A stretch of DNA of 64,000 nt. It comes from Laburnicola sp. R22_1 (lineage: Eukaryota > Ascomycota > Dothideomycetes > Pleosporales > Didymosphaeriaceae). The stretch lies in contig JACONQ010000002.1 of NCBI GenBank assembly GCA_014281115.1, positions 2,046,001 to 2,110,000 on the forward strand, given 5' to 3'. This document shows positions 44,917-55,588 of this stretch, in pieces. Under the pieces are notes generated by a model. The model had not been told where the DNA came from and made no database searches. It saw nothing but the letters and a program-made list of their open reading frames with translations. The position numbers and the translations under genes are program-made. Numbering within the stretch: position 1 is the first letter of the stretch; the number at the start of each line of letters is the position of its first letter.

Positions 44917-45738
44917 CTAGTGGTCTTGCCTGACGACCTGGGTCACTGTGGCGCACGACGCAAGAGCCGTTTTCGTTACGGTCACTGTTACCGGCGGCGC
45001 GCAGAGAGCTATTGTCGCTGCTGCTGGCGGTGGAGGGGGGAGAGGAAGAGCTGGAGGCGGTGGCGGCGGAACAAAATGACGGAAAGGCGCAGGTGGACCA
45101 TGGTGATGATACCCATGGTGATTATTCCCATGGTGACCATGATGCCCCCCATGCTGCCCATGCCCATGCCCCTGGTAATCCACCGTCTTCGCCGTCGACC
45201 TCACCGAGCAAACCTCGACAACGACATCATGCCCCACCGCACACACAAAACTAGGCTCATCCTGCCAGAACCCATGCTTCTGGTACGCGTTCTTGCAGTC
45301 CTTGCTCAGACACGACGCCGTCGGACAGTGCCTCTCGTCCGCGCCGAGGACATACATGCGTACGCCGCCGTCCATGAACGGGCAATAGGCACGGTGGTCC
45401 GGCCCCCGGGGCCGCTGGCAGTCGATGGCGCTGAAGTCGTACCAGATCCTGTCGGGCTCGAGGTTGTACTCGGCCTGGAGGATGCCCGAGGGCGCGACGC
45501 GGTAGTAGGGCAGGTCGCGGAACTTGACCGAGTAGCCACCGCTGGCCCGCATGGTGTGCACCGACGTGCTGCCTGGGGGGACGAGCGCGTAGGCTGCGTC
45601 GTCCTCGACGGCAGAGGGGCCGACGGGCCAGTAGTAGAGGTTGTGCCCGCAGTTGTTGATGAAGATTAGGTTGTTCGCTGCCCACGCGAACTGACCCAAG
45701 AAGGCGATGACGAGAGTCCAGAAAGGGAAGGTTGCCAT
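44917..45738 (-). CDS. Secreted BYS1-domain (thaumatin-like) protein, possibly prematurely stopped
   Basis: 273 aa as annotated. The ATG at 45,738 opens a classical signal peptide (MATFPFWTLVIAFLGQFAWA). Residues about 21-190 form a BYS1-type domain, the Blastomyces yeast-phase protein family with a thaumatin-like fold: NNLIFINNCGHNLYYWPVG, a Gly-rich VPPGS turn, LEPDRIWYDFSAIDC, CPFMDGG and several Cys pairs. A His/Gly-rich stretch (HGHGQHGGHHGHHGNNHHGYHHHG), possibly metal-binding, and a Pro-rich linker follow, then VTVTKTALASC. Known relatives are secreted or wall-associated with unclear function. The TAG at 44,917 is followed in the same frame by a GPI-like tail, so the ancestral protein was probably about 392 aa. 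An in-phase 75-nt intron 44,991-44,917 (GTAACA..CTAG) could also skip the stop. Confidence 0.85.
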   Translation of the reverse strand: MATFPFWTLVIAFLGQFAWAANNLIFINNCGHNLYYWPVGPSAVEDDAAYALVPPGSTSVHTMRASGGYSVKFRDLPYYRVAPSGILQAEYNLEPDRIWYDFSAIDCQRPRGPDHRAYCPFMDGGVRMYVLGADERHCPTASCLSKDCKNAYQKHGFWQDEPSFVCAVGHDVVVEVCSVRSTAKTVDYQGHGHGQHGGHHGHHGNNHHGYHHHGPPAPFRHFVPPPPPPALPLPPPPPAAATIALCAPPVTVTVTKTALASCATVTQVVRQDH

Positions 45739-46293
45739 TGCGACAGCGAGTGTCTTTGAGATGACTGTTAGATACCTTGATAGGTGTGGTGATGGTTGGG
45801 CTGACTGACTGTTGGGTCTGATGAGGTGATAGACCTTTGAGTTTGATGAAGTGAGAGATGGGATGGGTAAGGAGTGGTGTACTTCGTAGAAGTAGGCGTT
45901 GGTGGTGGTGGTGATGAGAAAGAAGTGTTGTCTGATGGATGGTCCAAGAGGGAGGAATCTGCCATCTAAGGGTACCCATTGACGCCTTCCCCTCTCATCC
46001 GCCCACGGTCCATTCGCACCTTCTTCCATCTCGACAGACCACCCACAATCGTCACTTCCGTCACCACAAGTGCGCAATAGCGGAGCCGAAGACCATTCCC
46101 TCACTCACCTCCGGTTCGGTAAAGGGGTATTTGCCAAAGCCGAAGGTCATCCGCTCCAACACTGAGGTTAACGACCAGTAAAACTTCAGCGGGGTTCATG
46201 AAAAGGCCAGATTTGTCGCAGCACCATCATTCTGTCTCGGAACCTCACCGGCTATGAAATTCTCCCCCTTCCGAAATCAATTACCGTTTGGTC

Positions 46294-46336
<43 letters not shown>

Positions 46337-47135
46337 GGGCCGCACTCAACTCACACAAAGCGGTCATGACATCACTCTCCGCTGCCGAGAGACCCCCTTA
46401 CCACGGTTCAACATACGGAGAGGAACTACCATGGTAGGGCAGGTAAAACGCAGGGAAAAAAAGGGTAAGCACGTCTTGTCACTGTGTGCCTGCGTTAGCG
46501 TAAGATTTTTTTTATTTTTATTTTTTGGGAAGTATTCATGTGAAAATCATCATGCACAAGCATGTGAGTGACTGGCTATCATGGCTCACACATTACATTA
46601 CGCACGAGACAAATGGAGATGAATCGCTCTGATGTGATGGAACATAATCACTCGGGCTGTTAAATCGTAGTCTAATTGTGTTGTTGAGTCTCAACTCCAG
46701 AAGCGTTGAGCTGATGATAAACGCACATGAATGAATGAGCATCTTCACCCACGTTGATCTTTGGGGACGTACATTTCAGATTCAACAACTAAAGAGGTCA
46801 AGTGCAGTAATCAGCTGGGCAATAGAAACAAGCATGATTGTATACAGTCTGGTAAAAGCATTAATCTACTACATGAACATCTTTATCGCACATTGTGTGC
46901 GTGGGTATCGAGGATGAAAGCAATTAGAAAGCAAAACCGTAACCGCGACCTCTCCAACGCCGTCCATGCAATGAGAACGCTGAAACCCCATCATAACACC
47001 GATAGTTCAAACCATGAAGTACTCCATATGAACCATGTTCATTGTCGCCATGTCTCCGGGCGAACCTCCGACCCCATATCCTAACCGAGCGTACACCCGA
47101 CCCATAACCGATCACACTCTTCCAACAACTGTCCC
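45739..47135. other. Intergenic region with (GA)n tract
   Basis: 1.4 kb: the BYS1-type gene promoter at the left and the 3' flank of the TFIIB gene at the right. A pure (GA)n run at 46,295-46,333 creates a fortuitous ORF with Glu-Arg repeats. No RNA gene is recognised. Confidence 0.6.
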
Positions 47136-48233
47136 CTAGGCCACGGGCACCTTGGATCTGTCTCCTCCCTTCTCCGAAATCCATTTCGGATCGATGATCT
47201 CGTCGAGTTTGGCGTACATGAGCTTGTAAGCGGTACGAATGGTGCCGTCAGAAACATCGACCGCTTGTCCGATTTCCTTCGGTGTCTTCGGGGTGCCCAT
47301 TAGATGTGCGACGAGATATATGCATGCGCCCGTGATCGAAAGTGGGGAACGTCCGGCAGCCACGCCAAGGGAACTGACTTTGTTGGCACAGTCTTGGGCG
47401 GTCATTCCAACCGAGTTCGGAAGATGCAGTCTGTTGCAGGCTCGCAGGATGAGTTCGGAGGCCATCGTAGCCTTGGTGACTCCGAAGGCATTGTTGTTGA
47501 TGACAGCACCACCGCTCGTAGTCTTGGGGCCTCCATCCTTCTTTTGTACCGACTGGATGTAGGATTCAAGCGTCTTGAACGTCCGGCCGATCTCCTTCTT
47601 GGACACTTTCGTAAGCTTGTATATCTCACGGAACGAACGGCCTGCACCATGCTGTCGGCAAGCTATGAAGATGCAACCAGCAATGACAGCGTCCTGAGAT
47701 TTGCCTTTGAACACCTTGCCGTCGTCCGTGAGTTTGAACAGCAGCTTTGCCGACTCGGCGATCGTCTTGGTAATCTGGAAGGACTCGCAAAGAGTACTGA
47801 TTTGGCCGTAGGCAGCTTGCAGTGACTTGTTGGTCTTGTCCGCATTGGCCTTGTTCTGCGCGCGCGAGAGTTCGCGATGCCGGTTGCTTGCGTCGCCAAA
47901 GGCGATCTCGGTTTGCAGCTGAGAGCCGTTAAGCAGGGGGTTTGCCCCATCTCCAACACGCGAGGGGTCATCGTTGCCTTGGTCGTCGTTGGAGAAGGTA
48001 CGCCACTCGGAGCGGAAGTCCAGGTTCCTCTCAGATAGCACCCGTCCACAGTCACCACAGACTGTGTCACCGCGGGAGAAGCTCTCGACCAGGTTGGGAG
48101 GCATTTCTTGACAGTCGGGACACATGAGGATGACATTCAGATCCTCCTGCCACTCTTCTTCCTTCTTCTCAACTGGTGCCTCCTCCCAAATCTCGCCAGG
48201 CGAGAGCTGACGGCCGTCGGGAGCGAATGACAT
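47136..48233 (-). CDS. sua7: Transcription initiation factor IIB (TFIIB)
   Basis: General transcription factor that bridges TBP-bound DNA and RNA polymerase II and helps fix the start site. Single exon, 365 aa, starting MSFAPDGRQLSPGEIWEE; the frame is open far upstream (to 48,926) but the upstream residues are low-complexity UTR. The zinc ribbon has Cys38, Cys41, Cys59 and Cys62 (CPDCQ ... CGDCG). The B-reader/linker follows (SEWRTFSNDDQGNDDPSRVGDGANPLL). Two cyclin folds then run from about 125 to 225 (KSQDAVIAGCIFIACRQHGAGRSFREI) and from about 245 to 345 (SLGVAAGRSPLSITGACIYLVAHLMGTPKTPKEIGQAVDVSDGTIRTAYK). No Ser/Thr expansion, normal length. It is divergent from atp14. Confidence 0.96.
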   Translation of the reverse strand: MSFAPDGRQLSPGEIWEEAPVEKKEEEWQEDLNVILMCPDCQEMPPNLVESFSRGDTVCGDCGRVLSERNLDFRSEWRTFSNDDQGNDDPSRVGDGANPLLNGSQLQTEIAFGDASNRHRELSRAQNKANADKTNKSLQAAYGQISTLCESFQITKTIAESAKLLFKLTDDGKVFKGKSQDAVIAGCIFIACRQHGAGRSFREIYKLTKVSKKEIGRTFKTLESYIQSVQKKDGGPKTTSGGAVINNNAFGVTKATMASELILRACNRLHLPNSVGMTAQDCANKVSSLGVAAGRSPLSITGACIYLVAHLMGTPKTPKEIGQAVDVSDGTIRTAYKLMYAKLDEIIDPKWISEKGGDRSKVPVA

Positions 48234-48788
48234 GTTTTCTCGTGAACGGAGGACTTTCTTTGACTGCGGATGGGGCGTTTGCCGTGCGTAGGAGACTTGT
48301 TTTGGGTGCCGGTTGACTTTCTCAGGCTGCAGGTAGAGTGTGGAGTGTCGTGAGTGCAGTGTCTCGTGTGCGGAGCAAGCAGTGGGCTTTGTCTTTGGCT
48401 GCCTGGGGGCTTTCTTTGCCTGTCTCAGATCCTTCTTCGGTTGCGGGTGAAGCACGCAGTGTGGTAAGTGCTGAGGTATGTGTGGTGTACACAGTGGCGT
48501 GCGTGGATTGCGCAGTATGGGTGTGTATCGAAAGGGCGGTATGGATGTGGTCAGCGTGGTGTGGGTGGTAGAAGGAGAAAGAGAAAGAGAGAATGGCGGG
48601 CAGTTGAGCGTTGAGCGGCGGCAGGCAGACGCTGAGTAAGCGACAAAGGACCCCGTGACCAGCGCTGCTCGACCAGCCGCGCTAAGCCGTTGGGGGCAGC
48701 GGCTCGTTCCCAATCCAAGAGAAAAACAGCCGACCACCTCACCTCCCCGAAGCTCCATACAGCTCGCCATCTCCCCACAGCCGACACC
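48234..48788. promoter_or_regulatory. Divergent promoter of TFIIB and ATP14
   Basis: 555 bp between two start codons facing away from each other. It contains repeated GTGTGGAGTG/GTGTGTG-type sequence near the TFIIB side and a short GGAGAAAGAGAAAGAG purine tract near 48,574. No TATA element was recognised. Confidence 0.55.
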
Positions 48789-49276
48789 ATGCTTGCGCAA
48801 TCCATCAGGGCTTCGGTGGGTGCGCCCAATTTTCTCACTACAGGCCAATACTGACTCAATGCAGCGCCAGACGCTCGCACGCGTCGCCCGGCAGCAGCCT
48901 GCCTGGGCTGCTCGCCGCACCTTCATCGTCCCGACGGCCGTCCGACAAGGTACCTCCTCCTCAGCAGCTTGCGAAAGGGCTCTACTGATGCAATTGGGAT
49001 GCTACAGCCGATCTCGTGCAGGACCTGTACCTCCGCGAGCTCAAGAACTACAAGGTCCCTCAGGTCAAGGCGTCCGACGCCGAGGGCCACGTCCAGAAGT
49101 TCACCATCCCCAAGGCCCCGCAATCCCCCGAAGAGAGCGATCTCGCGAGCGATTTGAAAGCATACGAGACGCAGCAGGTGGACCTCGAGGGCCAGGCATC
49201 GTCGGAGTCAGGCGCTGCGCCAGTTGAGGAGGACTGGTTCGAGGAGGAAGAGGAGGAGACAGCGGCAGCTCATTAG
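48789..49276 (+). CDS. atp14: Mitochondrial ATP synthase subunit H (ATP14)
   Basis: Peripheral-stalk subunit of the F1Fo ATP synthase on the matrix side of the inner mitochondrial membrane. Exons 48,789-48,815, 48,865-48,949 and 49,008-49,276 (introns 49 and 58 nt) give 126 aa, close to the 124 aa of yeast Atp14. The first 38 residues are an Arg/Ala/Gln-rich presequence (MLAQSIRASRQTLARVARQQ, ending RRTF). The conserved core is ADLVQDLYLRELKNYKVPQ, followed by DAEGHV, and the acidic C-terminus has EEDWFEEEEEE. The start was fixed by the short first exon with good splice signals; a single-exon reading would lose the presequence. It shares its promoter with TFIIB. Confidence 0.95.
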
Positions 49277-50625
49277 AGCATCGACGATCGAGTTCCAACG
49301 TGTACAAAATAGTCGGGTGTGTCATTATCGGGCAATATACAGCTACATCCAAAGCAAACGTTCCAACGATGTCGCACCACGCCCGGGCAGTGCATATCAC
49401 GTGATTTCACAGATGCCCAGGTGCCAGATGCAGGTGCAGCTGATCAAGTATACGTATCTGCACACATATCTACTGCAACGGTGTTGAACATGAAAAGGTG
49501 TCCCAGGACATGACACAACCATTTGTACAGCCCTGTACCTTAGTCATGTCGTTGCTCGCCACCCTGTAGCTAAATATAGATGTGCGAGTGCGGAGACTGC
49601 AGCCGCTTGTTGATTTTTCAGGCGACCTACAAAGGTGCCTTCGAAGGTAGCTTGTAGTTTGGAGGAATATGGTAGGTGTTGGCACCAGAAGTGCAGAGGG
49701 ACTATACTCAACACTCCCGGGTGTATCGGGTGCGAAGGGCATCTTTACGGCGCGACGGCGCTGCGCTACGAAGATTGGTGCAGCCACAGCATCGGTTGTC
49801 ATGCAAAGTTCCGAGCAGAGTCTTGGACTCCCCACATGGCTAAAGACGAGGCGGTTGGTGCTATTAGAGGCGTCGTCAACATTGGACCGGGAAGATCACC
49901 TTGATCTGTGCTATACCTAGGCTCCGATATAGTAGTCATACGTCAGCGACGGATATGTGTACAGTGTAGCGATCCGCGACATACACATTACAAGCGAGAC
50001 ATTTGGCAATGGCATATCGCACGAGCGAGCCCACGTTCTCTGTGTGTCCAGGTGAAGCAGATGTCACACGGGTGGTGGCAGCAGCAGGCCAAAACAGGCC
50101 GCATGATGACATCGCGGACCCTGTGGAAATGCCCTGGAACTGCAATATGATGAATCTTGATCGCCGCGAGGCGAAGCCTGCTCGCGCATCCTTGCTAGCC
50201 CGCGGCGCTGTGTACATAGCCTGCACCTCTGCGACACTACCGAAATCAGCGTCAACGGTCGCTGAAGTCTGCCGCGCCTTTTACGTGCTCCCGTGCTGCG
50301 TCGTGCTGCGTTTCTTGCAGAGTCCCGTCGGTCGCTACCTCACCCGTCCCACCACACTCGCTGTCTCTTCCCGAGCCGTTCCCACCCCCTCCATCTCCCT
50401 CTTCGGACCCTCAACCGTAGTCTGTACGGCCCCCGCTGACGTCGCGGCCCCTGCGCGCTCCGCTTCACTGATAGCGAGGCCACAGCCCTCAGCTCCTGCC
50501 ATCCGTTGCAAAACATGAGCCCGTGAAGCCTTGCATCCGTACCGCGAGGAAGCTCGTGGGGAACTGACGCCGCCGATACCTCCACCTCCACCTCCACCTC
50601 CACCTCCCCTGCCCATCACCTCACC
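49277..50625. other. Intergenic region, 1.35 kb
   Basis: 3' flank of ATP14 and the upstream region of the DUF1765 gene. A (CCTCCA)n run at 50,578-50,608 lies just before the ATG at 50,626 and produces a Gly-rich shadow ORF on the minus strand. No convincing gene or tRNA; ORFs at 49,635-50,518 lack domain character. Confidence 0.55.
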
Positions 50626-53600
50626 ATGCACGCCGTCGCTCCGGCCCAGCGCGGCCACGACCTGCTCAGCAGCGCTCTGCGAGGCCGCAATCGCGCTGTC
50701 TCCGAGGTCCTGGCCCCGCCGCGTGAGCGGGCAGAGCAGCCGCAGCTCCCAAAGGCAGCCAGCTATACCTACTTTCCCCGGGTCAAGGACCTGGACGATC
50801 CGCAGCTGCTCGAGCTGAAGGGCACCATATCCGAGGAAGAATTGAAACCAGGCGGCAGTCAAGATGGCTCGTACACGTCGTCGGACGGCTCGAGCCCCGA
50901 CGAGGACGACCCGCAGGCGGAGCGAATGCCCGAGATGGCGCGGCTCAGGCCCAGCCACTCGCGCCGCGCCTCGAGGTTTCTGCCCTTCTCCAGCAAGAGC
51001 CGCGAGCCGTCCAGGGAGCCCAAGCCCGATCGCAGCCGCAGCGACAGCCTGAAGCGGGCCGAGAGCTCGAGCGCAATATCGCCTGTGCGGTCACTGACGC
51101 GGTTGCGGAGGAAGAGCTTCGTCTCGGCAAGGTCCGCTTCACCCACCAAAGACACCAGCAGCCCCGCCAAGAACAGCGAGTCGCGCAAGGATTCGTCGAG
51201 TGTCGAGGCCAATAAGCGGAAGACGCTGACAGCGGCGGACAGCATTCCAGAGGAGTCCGGACCGATCTCGATGCACAAGAGCCGTCTTCTCAGCAAGAAG
51301 ACCAAGCGGCTCAGCGGCCTCTTCACCGCTTCGAATACGGAATCCGTGCCCCCGCCCCGCCCAGCAAACGAGCCGCCTGTGCCCCCGCTTCCGCAATCTT
51401 TCTCTACAGACAAGCTGCCTTCCTACGTACCATCACCTACCAGCCCGACCCACATTCCGCCTCTGCCGCAGCCCATTGTAGAAAAGATCAAAGGTCCCAA
51501 AACGGAGCCGCGCAAGAAAGACGAGCTCTGGACAGTGTTCCGGACGCTCGAGGGGGACCTCCGCAAGTAAGACCGATGTGCCCATCGTTTTTATTCTGCT
51601 AACAGCTGCTCTAGGTTCCAGCACAAATCGATGGCTTTGAAGGCCAATGTAGTGCGAACTGCGCTTCTCCCATTCCTTTGTGCATATGCTACGCACCCCT
51701 CAAATCACAAGCTCCGCCCGGAGGATTTGGATCGACGTGCCAATATTCTGAACGGATGGTGGACCGGCCTCTTGGAGCTTCTCGCAGGACGCAACAATCA
51801 ATCTATATCTGGCACTGACCGCCCAGCCATACTGGACGGGATTGCTGGGATAATGGAGAGGCCAGAATGGAGGATGTCGCCCTCGCCATTTTGTGCCCTC
51901 GTCGACCGTGTCGAGACAGCATCCACAATTACAGCCAAATCGGCGGCTTCGAATTCGTCATCGTCTTCTGATTTTTTGGCTGAATCCGTATATCACAATG
52001 TCCGAAACATCTTCACCCAAAACCTGCTCTCGCAGATGACCTTCGTTATCGACAAAATGGCACTTCGAAACGCAGCAGCTAGTCTGGTGACCTTTTGCGG
52101 AAAGACGTGCGCCTACGCCTTTTGCTTCGGTCCTGGAATTGCCGACATTATGGTGCGTCTATGGACCCCCTCCCATGACACGATGAAGCGGGTTTTAGAG
52201 GAGTCGGGTGTCACAAGAATGGACAGGCTTGACGCCTTATCGGACGACATTATCTCCGCTTTCCCGCCGAACCTGCAGTCGCTCAAGTTTCAGTCTCTCA
52301 ACGCATCGACTCGCTCATTGCGCCGTCCGGCAGCTATGCCCCTCGGTACTTCTAATCTAGACTGGTACGGCAGTTGGGTCAAGAGATGGTCAGGTGCAGA
52401 GAGTGATTTGTTTTACGTCTTTGTAAAACACTATCACATACTCATTTCGGAGTTTCTTCCTAAAGCGCCAACCAGCTTACAGCGTGTCTGCGCGCCCGGG
52501 TTCGTCATGGTACATGCTCAAATCTTAGTGAACCTGGATGCAACAATCAACCGCCACACTACTGCTCAACAATCTGAAGAGGCGGCGAACAGTGCTTCTA
52601 CCATTACCTTCGACGATGTCCTGGGAGATCCCGACGCCTCCGCTTCTAATTTGCCTATTACTCCAGCAAACGCCACTCGTCAAATGGCCGAGAACCGTCT
52701 CATCATGTTGGTACGCGACTTTCTTTCCGAGAGGAACGCACATATTGCCCCTGCTAGGCAACTTTTCGCTCAAAGTTTTCACTCCCTGCTACAGGCGGCA
52801 GCTCGAAAGGTTTCTATCTACGATAACAATGCCTGCTATACCCTTTGTGACTTTCTGGAAGAAGCATTCATCATCCTGGTTCGTTTTGAGCAGATCCAGG
52901 ACGAGCATCACTCAATTCTAGATTGGCCGTTTTGGATGTCTGTCTGTAAGCAGATGGCATCGAGCCACAATACCGCAACAGAAATTAAGCTGTACGCATT
53001 CTTGTATAGCACCTGGTCAGTCCTGGTGTTGGACGAGCGCCGCAAAGAAAGCCTTTGCTTGGATCTTTTGTTGGAGCCCGAATTTTTTGAGAGCAGATTC
53101 AACCATTGGTGCCCAATGGTTCGCTCTTATTATATGCGCTTGTTGTGCTGGAGGGTTGCTCGCTTCGACGGAGAAGAGTCTGCTACTGAGATGTACGTAC
53201 CTTCAGCCTCACCTTTTCGTTCACTGCTGACCAGTCTGACAGCAACATCATGAAAGCATTGAGCGATCGCTTACGCTCTGTATGGTCTCACTACCTTTGG
53301 CTTCGCGAAGAGGCTGAGAACAGGCGGGCTCTTCCACCATCGACACAAGCTTGCAACCCCGCGCCCGGCAGGCGTTTCCTTATCATTCGTAATGATAATC
53401 CTATTGTGACCAACACTCAGCCATTCCTGTCTTTCGATGGTGTAATGCAATCGGCGATGTCCAGAAGACCCTCGGCGTCTTCAAACAGCCCCCCCGATCG
53501 TCCTTTGTCAGCTGCCTCAGCTGACTCTCATGATTTTCCAGACGAGAGTGCGATCAAAGGTCGTTGGAACATCCTGCGCAGTTTCATAAGCGGTACTCCA

Positions 53601-54086
53601 AAGCAGACTGCGAAATCGAAAAATAGCGATTCATCCAAAAAGGAGAAAGAGAACGTGAAAGCGAACGGCGTCGCGGCGTCCAATGGCGTATCTGATTCAG
53701 CATCCAACGACAAGGACGGGGCTAGCGAAAGGACGCCGCATCCGGCACCAACGCATCGCAGCTACAGTTTCCGGTTCTCTTTGGAGTGGGTAGACAAGCG
53801 CTTTGGGACCTACTCAAATATGCGTCTCAGTCCACCGCGCCTACCACTGCCAGCGCAGGTGCTCCTCCAAAATAAAGGGATCAACATCACAGCAGCCTCG
53901 GCTGCTCAGCCGATTGGACCTGCCGCGACATCCAGTCGCTATGCTGGTCGCGCTCTTGCCGAATGGACGTTTGTATCCCACGAATGCCAGAACTTCTTCG
54001 ACCGCCGGAAAAACGAGGGTGTTCCCTCTAACGGACAAGTCGAAACACCTACACTAGCCGTCGAAGCTTTCAGACGCCCCGGTTGA
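50626..54086 (+). CDS. DUF1765 / UPF0592 family protein, 1,120 aa
   Basis: Exons 50,626-51,566, 51,615-53,192 and 53,243-54,086 (introns 48 and 50 nt; GTAAGA..TAG and GTACGT..CAG). The N-terminal third is disordered and basic/Ser-rich (RSRSDSLKRAESSS, RRKSFVSARSASPTK, KKTKRLSGLF), then Pro-rich. From about residue 300 an ordered helical part begins: KDELWTVFRTLEGDLRKFQHKSMALKANVVRTALLPFL, LNGWWTGLLELL, and SDLFYVFVKHYHILISEFLP. The latter is the block I associate with DUF1765 proteins such as the fission-yeast UPF0592 membrane protein. Near the end, HRSYSFRFSLEWVDK precedes a Gly/Ala-rich tail. The function of the family is not established; a role at the cell periphery is only suggested. The start has a good CACCATG context. 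Confidence 0.86.
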
Positions 54087-55588
54087 TTCTTTGTTTCTGT
54101 CACTTCATTTGCATCGTGCTTTTGCTGCTGTTCTTCAGCGTGTCTTTTCTTGCATTTGCAACTCTGCAACTATACAAGCATTCGAAGTCGTTTTACTAGA
54201 CGTACTTACGACTTGTACATAATTGTGTATCCGGGTGTTTGGCAGGACTGGTACCATTTTCTTCGATGCCGGATGCACATCCGCTGTTTATTTATTTTTG
54301 CATACGGAGCTCATACGCATATCGGACCATTGGGCTTGCACGGCGTTTTTGTCTAGTATTTATTGTGCCGCACGATGCACGACACGCGAGCATGGCCCCG
54401 CGCCTGCGTTTACGTGCGCGGGCTTTGGTTTGCCTTGGAAGGATATATTCAGGCAGGGAGGGAGTGTGGGTTGGTTCTTGGGAAACGCAAAGCATCATCG
54501 AAATTGGGTCGGATCGGATTAATTGGACTCCACGAGAGAAATCACAGATGTATAAAACATAGGGATACACATAGAATTTATGGTATGGGTTGGTAGTACT
54601 TTGGTTTTTGTTTGAATTGGGCGTTCTTTGGGGTGCGTGTCTGTGTTTAAGGTTATGGGTGAGGGCTGTTGGCGAGATGCGTGTGCAATAATGTAACGAA
54701 GGCATGACAAAGCTTTTGCACCTGGCGCTTCTGTCGACTTCCAGAAGCTTCACAGCTTCCTTTCCGTCTACATTTGTGCTTTCCTCAAGAAGTCGCCTCC
54801 AGCTTCAACTTATCTTTGCTGCTCTGACTCGAAGCCCTTCGTCGGTTCGAAATCTCCTAGCCGTTGGACATTTCGGATGATGGTTGCCTGGGAACACTGG
54901 CCGGCTCGGCCAGCTCGATGGATTACTGTATGTTCACTAGGTGGTAACTATAGATTAAGCTTAATAAAGTCCGCGGAGTGCGGTGGATTGAAGATAAAAG
55001 AGTCGGCGTCCCCGCAACTGATTGACGAGCAAGTTCTTCGACGTCCCCATCTCAAGCGCCTACAGAGATATAACAACAGCTTAGCGGTTGCAGCAATAAT
55101 CGCAGAGGGCCCAGGAGGGTGAAAGAACCGAAATACACAACATATTAACATGGTCTCTCCCTAACATCCACGGTGTGCAGTGGGCTCGGTCAGCAACAAG
55201 AACATGAAACTCCTAGGAACACCGTCAGCAGTAGCTACATACAGAGTTGGCTCTTGGCGCAAGAATGCAACCGAGAAGGATTCAGCTGGTTACCTTACCT
55301 CATCTCTCTGCTCCGTCGCTGCAGAGGCCATTATCAGGCCCGAGACATTGAATACGAGCGCTGAACCAGTCTAGGAACTTGTCAGTTGTACCTGATTGCG
55401 AGGCGAACTTAGGCGGGGCTACTAAGGTGCAAGGGCCACACAAGGTTCCCACTCGATCCCTCCAGCGCGCCCAGTCCACCATTGCTTGGACAGAGGGAAC
55501 GAGTTATTCAGCACGTTAAAAGCCGCACGATGCAGCATTCTTCCCGGCCGTGACTGCTGTGGCCTCGGAGAGCCAGATTTCGGTGGCC
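54087..55588. other. Intergenic region, 1.5 kb
   Basis: Between two plus-strand genes: the 3' UTR of the DUF1765 gene at the left and the promoter of the Zn2Cys6 gene at the right. Short ORFs on both strands are mutually overlapping; no RNA gene is recognised. Confidence 0.6.

Noticed and set aside
46254..46571. 105-aa plus-strand ORF with Glu-Arg repeats
   Set aside because: The repeats come from the (GA)n microsatellite at 46,295-46,333; nothing else in the ORF is protein-like.
50335..50958. 207-aa minus-strand ORF with poly-Gly
   Set aside because: The Gly run is the complement of the (CCTCCA)n repeat in the 5' flank of the DUF1765 gene, and the rest overlaps its first exon.
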